Assembly: GCA_037389465.1 (NCBI GenBank)
Contig: JAZARR010000153.1
Coordinates: 8,202,501 to 8,266,500 of the forward strand
Length of the DNA stretch: 64,000 bases
Source of the DNA: Baylisascaris procyonis
Lineage: Eukaryota > Nematoda > Chromadorea > Rhabditida > Ascarididae
Direction: 5' to 3'
This document shows positions 55,562-64,000 of this stretch, in pieces; within the stretch, counting starts at the first letter, position 1; the number at the start of each line of letters is the position of its first letter. A program made the position numbers and the translations under genes. The notes below the pieces were generated by a model. It was not told where the DNA came from and made no database searches. It worked only from the letters and a program-made list of their open reading frames with translations.

Positions 55562-58182
55562 CGATATGATTTCTGCTGGATTGTTTTGCGTAACGATCGC
55601 TGTTCCAGAGACAATTATATTGGCGCCCGCATATGCGCATTGCTCTACGTTGGTGAGATTGATTCCACCGTCGATTTGGATATCCAATAGAGGGTATGCA
55701 TTACGTAGTTTACGCACCTTATTCATCATGGCAGGTATGAATTTCTGGCCTAACAATACGCAATCTTACTAAACTTTGAGATAACCTTTACGCGGTACGT
55801 CAATAACGGTAAGGTTTAAACCTTTAGGCGGTGCGTCAATAACCCTAAGGTTTAAACCTTTAGGCGATACGTCAATAACCCTAAGGTTTACAATTCATTC
55901 ATACCGAAATCATCTAAATAAGGTGAATATATTTCGTTTAAACCTCTTTTAACAGCTTTCATCTTGGAAAGATAGAGAGAGTCATTATATATCGTATAGG
56001 GCTCTTCGGAAATCATTTATAAATAAATAAAAGGCAATTAAATTTCTCATCGAACACAATTAGCTTCCATTCATTTTTCCACCAAATTTGATTTCACTCA
56101 GCCATATTAATTGAAACGTGATAGATAACAATAGCATTCAACTATAAGATTATTGAATGATACCTCCAAATCCTGGCTCTACACTCATTATAAGTGCATG
56201 ATCGATTTGAGTGGCGAATTTTAGCAATTTCTCGACAGTTGTTCGTGGTTTTATTGCAATACCAACCTAAAAATATAAATTGAAATGAATAAACGATAAT
56301 AAATATTAGAAATATAAATGTATCATTGATTGCTTGAATTGTATAGAAGGAGACCTGCTAAAGCATTCAGAGATAATGAAAGGAAATGAAAAAAAAAAAT
56401 TAAAATTTATTCGAATGGAACGACATTTATAAAAATTTCTATATTCAAAACAACTTAATCTATTATATCTGTTTGACTGGCGAATTTTTTTTAGTAGTTT
56501 ATAGTATCCTTTATAGTTTATAGTATACTTTTTAGTTTATAGTATAGTTGTTTATAAATAAGTTCATTGCATATTCGTAAGAACTTTAAGCAAAGTTTGA
56601 AAAAACGGAAATTATATAAACAGCAACAAAAACAAAAAAAAAACCTTCATTCCAGCACGTTTAATAGCATGAATAGTTGCATATATAGCGTCATCACCAC
56701 CTTTAACGTCTACAGCCTCCAAATGAAAAGTGAATAGATTTACTCCTGCCTTAAAATCCAGTGAGTAAAATAATATTGTTGAATTGTGACTGATAACCGA
56801 TATCACTAACGACTACAAATTATCAAAAAATACAATTCAATTGTTGATTTCGATTTAACAGCACATAAAAATTTATCATTCCAATTTATGTCTAAGGACG
56901 AAGACGGATGCATTTATATAGCCTATATGAAGAGATGGCAAGACGGTGTAATTCATAGTATTATCAACAAAGAAATTTTATAATTTAAATGCTTTAATAA
57001 AAATAATTGTAAAGAGATTATTAAAAGAAAGCAATAATATTTTCATTATAACCATCTCTCTAAATCATCAACATATGTAGTTATATTGTGAACGCAATTT
57101 TCAAGTATTATTTTCGCTTAATTCACGTTCATCTTTTTAACTTGGATTTTTTTTAATTTTAATCTTTTGTTTTAATTTTTCAAATCTTAATTTTTATTTA
57201 ATCAGCGTTAACTTCATAAATGAACGTACCTTCTTCATTGGTTGAATCCATTGTTCAGGATCTGTCACCATTAGATGAACATCAAAAAATGGTTCACTAC
57301 CGAGATTCATTCGTAAACATTCTATGACTGAAAAGTAAGGCATAAGTGTATTATATGCTCTCAATAATTTCAACACAATCTATTTCGATGATAGCGATTC
57401 AGCACTTAGGAGCGTATGTATGTGTCTGTCTGTGTCTGTATGCGTGTGCATGGCCATTTCTACATATATGAGTGCTCTGTGTTATGAGTACGGACGCATA
57501 TGTGCATTATTCGCTTAGCTGGGAAAATGTATGTTTTCGTTTCATTACAATATGCTTCATAATGCTTCAAGTTTATAGCATTTAAAACGTAAGGCAAGAT
57601 AATCGACTAATGTTTTACTGTATTGCTTGAATATGTGGATGCGGAGAAGCTTACATATTAGTCAGGATAGGCCATTGATACGTATAGATGTTTTTTTTAT
57701 TCGTTCATAACTAACACTCCGCATCATGCGCTGGGCTTCTTGTCGAGAGTGCCGTTGGATAGTACAAATATTGAGGAAAGTAACCAGAATGCAAACATGA
57801 ACGCAGGATACTAGGTTAAGTATGGAAGCAAATATTGCAAAAACTCATCGAAGGATTTAGGTTATCAAACAATTCGGTTGCCGACTTTAGATTATTGCGA
57901 ACATTGCTAACTATTGAGGGCAGAGGAATGGAAGAGGACGAAGAAAGGGCCACTAGGTTTATAAGATCTTAACCATAGTGAATGCGGCTAACCTATATGG
58001 CCAAAAGTTAGATTTGGAACGAAATGTCCATCCATTACATCAAGATGTAAGTAATCGGCTCCTGCGTTGAGTAATTTCTTGCATTCGGCTGTCATATTCG
58101 ATAGATCAGCGTTCAACACCGATGCACAAATAATGGCTCGTGGTCGTCGAAACATTGTTAGCCATTGTTGTTCAGATGCCAT
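55562..58182 (-). CDS. rpe-1: Ribulose-phosphate 3-epimerase
   Basis: This enzyme interconverts ribulose-5-phosphate and xylulose-5-phosphate in the non-oxidative pentose phosphate pathway; it is a metal-dependent TIM barrel in the cytosol. Exons 58182-57993, 57327-57230, 56749-56645, 56266-56164 and 55749-55562 join in phase (228 residues before the last join). Seen in order: [32 protein letters not shown], with the metal-binding His and catalytic Asp of [27 protein letters not shown] with the second metal His; [52 protein letters not shown] with the catalytic second Asp; and [12 protein letters not shown]. An N-terminal extension of about ten residues precedes the usual start. The final exon, about 15-20 residues after NNPAEIIS, was not found; the frame runs on past the GTTAGT donor to 55439. 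Confidence 0.93.
55785..55890. repeat. 36 bp tandem repeat, three units, in an rpe-1 intron
   Basis: Three head-to-tail units of CCTTTAGGCGGTGCGTCAAT followed by AACCCTAAGGTTTAAA, differing at only a few positions. The junction AAGGTTTAAACCTT is a palindrome. Each unit holds one TTTAGGC word. Confidence 0.95.
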
Positions 58183-61080
58183 TCAAAGATTTCGCACTGC
58201 CTCAAAATGGCTAACGATTTGATCGAACCGTCTAATGAAGCAAAAATAGGAAAACTGGGCAGAATACGAACCGTTTTGTACAATGAAAACTCGGAAGGTA
58301 TCATAACACTTCCTATAAGGATGCAAATTACTGGTTTTCACAACTCGGAAGGTGACTAGGCATATAAGGTGGTTGGAATGTTTGGCCAACAAATAGAGCC
58401 GAGAAAATCAATCATAACAAAAGCGTAGTTTTTGTTTAAATAAAATCAGATTCTCCAGTCGCTATTCTCAACTTTATTTATAGGCAGCTAGCTGTAAATT
58501 ATTCAAATCATCTCACTTAACGTTCCTACCAGTGATAGCTTATAAAATGATCCGAATGGTTACCTAAATTGACCAACCAGGTGCAGTTGTTCTATTTTCC
58601 TTCTTCAGTTTTTATTGCTGCCTATAGACGGCATTAATAATACAAGGTCGACGTCCAGGTAAGCAGATACTGCAGATTTCCAAGATGCAAAATTTGAATG
58701 TATGGATTGATTCGGAACTACAATTTCCAAGCCACTTTAATTTTAGGCCAGTGTAAAATTTAATTTTAGGCGACTATAAAAAGGCAATACAAAAGGCTAG
58801 CAGTATTATGAACTTTGTCTCCCAAATATTAAGTTCTTGAAATAATAAATTATAAAAATACAAGTTTATTTGCTCCTCCTATACCAGATCATATGAGCGT
58901 TTCTCTATGATAAGCCTTGTGTTAACGGACTTTAAACCTTGCAGGCAATACGCAGGAAATGCTCGAAATGAACATGATACGACGGAGTAAATATTATACG
59001 ATTTGCTTTCAGAGCAATAGTTGATATAGATGGATTTCGTCGTTGTGTTGGATATTTGGTGATGATTCATCACATCGGTGATAATACTGCGACCTACTTG
59101 ATGACGTGATGGAGATACGCAATATTGTGGTGATGATCACGTGACTTTACAGCATTGTAGTGGTATTTCGACATACATAGTCACTTGATGACGATTACGT
59201 AACAGTGTGATCTTATTGTAAAGTCAAAAATTGTTATTGATTTACTGGGAAGTTTCGATCTTCATGTAATATGTGAGATAGCGCACTCATTCATCATTCA
59301 TGAACATTTCTTTGTATGTGTATCGTTGATGTCTATTTTTCATCCCAATCCATTTATGTTGAATTGTATATGCGGCTTTGTTTTTTTTCTGATTAAATTC
59401 TTTTTTATTTTTTTAGGTATTTGCATATCATATATAGTTTCCTTATCCTAGTATATGAATAAAGATTATTCATCTTCCCTTCACGTTGTATTTCGGCATT
59501 ACTTCTAACCTTTTCTTCCTTTCGTTATTGCTAAAACAGTTGGAGGGTCCGCTCTGAACATCCCTTCTGAATAGTTAGCTAAGTAATTTTATGTGCCGGA
59601 AACTTCACGCAACATTGATTTAAACCGATACACGCGATGGCGTTTGGCATAGGTTCATGTGAGGATGGTTTAAAAGGAAACACCAAACAGTGTTTTAAAC
59701 AGATAAACTCAATGGTGGTACAAGGAAATGCAATGGTGATTTAAGGAGCTAAAGGTCAGTTTTGAACACCTACTGCAAGATCAATTGAAGCAAATACCGT
59801 ATAGCGGTAAGGAGACTCCACCGGTCAAGAAGAAAGGTACTGTATAAAAGCATCATTTTTGAGTTAATTGGGGCGATTGTTTCGAATGTAGAATCGCATA
59901 CAAATTTTCAGTTTATTCAAAATTTATGGAAGTAAATAAAAATGATAATATAACGAAATAAGTCACGAAGCAATATTCTCTCATAAATCGATGTAGATAA
60001 AGAAAATGATTTCAATAGTAATAATAATAGTTTTTAATCGCTTCCAATCATGTAATCTTTAAAATTGCTTCTAATTAATGCCACGAGTTTATTTGAATTA
60101 AAATTTATTTAATATGTTTATTTCGAGATAGATAGCAGATCATTTATTACGTTTTACTAATGATAAACTTTTGATTCATATGGGCGATCAAGTAACCTAA
60201 AAGTACAAGTCATCTTATATTTTACTATTGACTGGCAATTGATCAAACTGTTTGGTCTAATGTATGTTGTTGCGAAAAATATTTATCGCATCAATCGTTC
60301 AGTGTGCTTTTCTATATTTGTGGTGATCGGTATGCTGCGCTTCCCGCACTTGTAGGGAAATGTAAAGTTACCTTTGCTTTCATGTAAGTTTCTCGCCACT
60401 ATCACAACCGAAACGAGTTACATATGTATTTTTCAAGAGAAATGGAGCTCATACTAGATGTCAGGAGAATCGCAAGAAATGGTCTTATTCTGATCGATTA
60501 TATGTTCGCTTTCAAATACTATCTTACGTTTTCTCAAATTTCTCTCCGCATTTGTCTTGTTTACTTTTAATCATCATTTAATTCGTTTATAATATTTTAT
60601 ACATTTATTTATTATTAAAAAAAACTTCTAAACTTTCTTATAGATAAGAAGTTTGAGTAAGCAACATAAAATTCTTTGAATGCTAGCGATAAATTCTACT
60701 AGGAAAGATTCTGTGCGCGAAGTTGATTGATAGAACGGTGCTTAGCTCGTGGTCGGTTGTCGGTTGAAACTCGATGCTTTCTGAAATGCAGGTCGATTAA
60801 TGACCGAAGAAATTTGGCAAAAGTCGAGTTTTACTTGTAGCTGAAAAAACCAGACCGAATTTTGTTTTTTTTTTCGATCGGTCAAAATTGGTCAAAATTT
60901 CTGTTTATTACCGAAGTCTACATTAATTGGTCATCATCAGTATAGCTCACATTCCTCGAACAATCGTTGGATTCTAAATAAATGGACTTTTCAACTTGAT
61001 CTTATATAGAGAGAATATTTTATATGTAGGATGCTTGGAAAAAGTAAGAATTGAAGAAGAAATTTTTCGTGTCTATTTAG

Positions 61081-61149
61081 GAATTAGTTTCCTTTAGTTT
61101 AAGCAACATTCATTTGCCATGTGAAGAACCGGAATACGAAATAAAACAG
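61081..61149 (+). other. Exon-like segment, unassigned
   Basis: Bounded by a CTATTTAG acceptor and a CAG/GTGGAT donor, it encodes ELVSFSLSNIHLPCEEPEYE then IKQ in phase 0. It looks like a genuine small exon, but no partner exon was found and the family is unknown. Confidence 0.25.
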
Positions 61150-61479
61150 GTGGATTTTTATTGGAACAAAAATCTTCAAGTATCGTACAAATATAGGATG
61201 AAATATAAGGAGATAAGTGAAGAATATTCTCGCATTTGTTCAAAACTTTCAATTTTTTGGGTCTTAATACATTTTCAGAGTGTTGAAAAGGAAAAAAAAA
61301 CGTAAAAAAAATGATATATTCATATGTGGAAAATACTCGATACTGTATTTGTTGCGATATATAATTTAACGTTACCGTTCTTTGTTGCATTCGCAATTTC
61401 CTGTTTATATGTTGTTGCTGTAAGGTGAGTCGTCCAGCGTTGCCTATTAGTACTATTGCATTTTTATAGAAATTGCTTG

Positions 61480-61482
<3 letters not shown>

Positions 61483-61560
<78 letters not shown>
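61483..61560. repeat. (TA)n microsatellite
   Basis: About 38 TA dinucleotides in the gene-poor region. Confidence 0.95.
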
Positions 61561-62265
61561 TTTCGCAAGTGCATATGCTATTGCATATATTATATTGTAC
61601 CGTTAATGCAGCTCAAAATAATCTCTTATAAAATAGGACCGATTTCTAATTAACTCCGTCCTGAAATTTGAGGAGAAGTACCTTTCCCGATCGTTCATTC
61701 CGTTTGAAACAGTAATAGAGCATTAATAGTTGAACAAAAATGCAACATTTGGTTTCGGATTTATTAATGTTGTTTACGATCGTTGATTTACCTTAAGGGA
61801 AGAAGGTCGCGCTGATGCAAATAGCGAGCAGGATAATTTCTGTTCGGGATTATACAGCTGATGTGTGCACTATGCACTCGATCACCCCTCACAACTTTAA
61901 CCATTCTTCACGTTTTGCCTCTAATATCCCCTCGTCAGTTATGAGTGTTTACCAATTATCGTCGACTGCTATAGAACTAATTGTTGCTAATGAATGCGGC
62001 TATTATTTATTATGATACTTTTTCTTCTCTCATAAATTATAAAATATTATGGACTCCGATTTTTGAATTATAATTATTATTATTATTTTTTTTTTGAATT
62101 AAAGAATTATTTATAATAGGGCGCCTAACGAAATACAGTGTATTTCATGTATTCATCATAATATCGTCTACTAAAGATTCAAGGCAAAGGCCTCCTTTGA
62201 GGATTATATTATTTACTGTTTAATTTGGATAACAATATCTGAAAGTTTATATACCTAAATAATAT

Positions 62266-62379
62266 TTATTTAGTTACAAATTGATTGTTGTCTATACCCA
62301 AATTGTTGGTGAAAGACCAATCGATATTTCCATCTTCACATATAATAAGAGCACTACAAGAACCAAGACGTTCACCCAT
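62266..62379 (-). other. Short open frame, possibly a terminal exon
   Basis: A 37-codon frame starting MGERLGSCSALIICEDGNID and ending NNQFVTK and stop. Its composition looks protein-like, but no splice acceptor in a usable place and no family match support it. The opposite strand is also open here. Confidence 0.2.
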
Positions 62380-64000
62380 TTCACGGGTTACAATTGTTGT
62401 TTACGCGAAGAGTGTTAGCTTAGCTACTTAGGTGATCGTTAAGCTACCGGAACGTAATGCGTACGTACGACTGAGTCCCTAGTGATCTCTTCATTTGATA
62501 TGTCGATGTGGTAGGCTTATTTGTCGAATATAAATACGCACCTGTCTACCTATGACGATTGCATTTGCATATATCGAACCAAGTCATCTTATCATACACT
62601 AAATAGATATAAGAACGACATATACTAGTAGCACATATATGGTTGAATATCGGCTTTCCTCACATTCTTTTAAAGATGCCTGTCGTTAAAAATCATGCTG
62701 TAGATAGCTTTTCCTTTCGATCAGCGTGCTTGAGATAGGAATCTTTGATTGTTTCATAGTCGTTGGATTATTGTGCGTTCAACTGATCATTGATCAATCA
62801 CCTCAAGGGTACGCTTAGTCGAAACGATGATACAAGATAATCTCCTACATATTGCTGAAAGCGTTATTCTTTTATGTATTATTTACACTGCAGTAATCAA
62901 GTATCTTGTTCTATGGCAATCCTCATCTTTTAATGCAACATTTCTTATTTCTTTATTTATTTTCGTAGTTTGCGTTTTTCGTATCGTTCTGTTCAATCGT
63001 TCATTTCATGTTCTCTATTCGTTTCTGATATTCGTTTCCTTTTCAAAGCAATAGATTTGAATTGAAAATAGATTTCAACTTCAATGATTTCATAGATGTT
63101 TTACTGTAGTCGCTTAGACTCATATACTGATTTAGGTGACACTATTTCTATAGGTTAATGCTAACCACTTCCGTCTTCACATTTACGCATAGCATTTAAG
63201 CAGTTTACCTTTATGAGTATGTAGTCTTCACCTTTATCGCTTACAGTGTATAACAATTATCACACACTATTGGAACACGCGCAAAATGAGAGTTTATATA
63301 AAATAGCTGTCAATAACAATTTTGAGCATTTGCAAACAACATAGAGCTCGATAGCCAATTAGGAAGTTAGGCATACTAGAATAATGAACAATATTTTTTT
63401 CTATATTACATATTTTTATCGCATATGAAATTGCAGTCTCAACAATAAGCTTCTTTTCTACCGATAAAGCGACTTAGAAAAGAAAATATTACCATTGTAG
63501 GCGGCAAGGCGGCAGCAATTAATTGTTGTTGACTTGGCCATCGTAATATGTCGACTAATAGCTAGGTAACATTTCATTGAGAGTGTGCAGATTGTAACTT
63601 TTTTGGTTGTATTATTCTATCTGGTATGAGCTGATTACATTAAACTTATTCGGCAAGCGACTGCAAGTAGTACTGAAATTGAAAACCATTAATCATTGGA
63701 AATGGAACTGAAATTCATCGATAAATGTGATTTATAAAGAATTGCATCCATAATCGACTGCATTCAATTCGTATATCACTGTAGGAGATATTCTTAGTGC
63801 GCTTCTGGATCGTCTAGCGATCGAAAAGCGCGTCAAAGATTTCTGGACTTCTAGATCGCAAAGAGGTGGTCAGCGATATTAGAAAATTGTCATTTTTGAT
63901 CATTTCCGGATGTTTCTAGAGGTGATTACAATCGCAGTCGAAAATCGTCATTGACGAAGAAATTGGTGTTGCATTATAAACTAAGCCAACTAAGCCTTAT

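Larger units (their letters stand above)
58183..64000. other. Long gene-poor region upstream of rpe-1
   Basis: Apart from the two exon-like frames and the TA tract listed separately, I see no coding or RNA gene here. About 59080-59220 has loosely repeated GATGACGTGAT and GATGATCACGTGAC words. Four ATTTGCAT octamers occur. Confidence 0.5.

Noticed and set aside
55785..55890. TTTAGGC words resembling the nematode telomere repeat TTAGGC
   Set aside because: Only one word per 36 bp unit and no contiguous TTAGGC run, so not interstitial telomere.

Overview
The window is AT-rich (roughly one third G+C by eye) with small exons, short consensus introns ending in TTTCAG or TTTTAG, and wide gene-poor spacers. 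The gene set, namely a GGxRAF-type neuropeptide precursor of the NLP-9 kind, a Pax1/9-type paired gene and splice-acceptor-like sites sitting directly on start codons, points to a nematode. The species cannot be told from the sequence; a parasitic clade III (spirurid or filarial-like) worm is only a guess.

Layout. 1-1538 (minus): the 5' end of the gene for 26S proteasome ATPase subunit Rpt2, running off the left edge. 6045-12094 (minus): a neuropeptide precursor with three exons and a 4.4 kb intron, best matched to nlp-9. 18527-23012 (minus): a seven-exon indoleamine 2,3-dioxygenase. 26185-28215: a tandem array of about 510 bp units that alternate between two subtypes. 29091-30918 (plus): a multi-exon protein I do not recognise. 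33464-35708 (plus): a Pax1/9-type gene whose paired domain is split by one intron. 37719-39320 (minus): TMEM186, a complex I assembly factor. 40993-46297 (minus): phosphatidylglycerophosphate synthase in ten exons. 48096-53188 (plus): galactose-1-phosphate uridylyltransferase in seven exons. 55562-58182 (minus): ribulose-phosphate 3-epimerase. 58183-64000: almost empty.

The genes are ordinary housekeeping and developmental genes with no obvious shared pathway. TMEM186 and the PGS1-like gene lie head-to-tail and both act in mitochondria (complex I assembly and cardiolipin precursor synthesis), but the 1.7 kb gap makes an operon uncertain. Exon joins were built by hand; those given with coordinates keep reading phase from exon to exon.

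The most notable points are: a GALT protein that keeps its HPHGQ catalytic motif but has lost all three histidines of the structural iron site; two copies of a long foldback element, one in a GALT intron and one just downstream; the alternating-dimer array at 26-28 kb; and a marked excess of the octamer ATTTGCAT across the window. I see no new multi-gene system.
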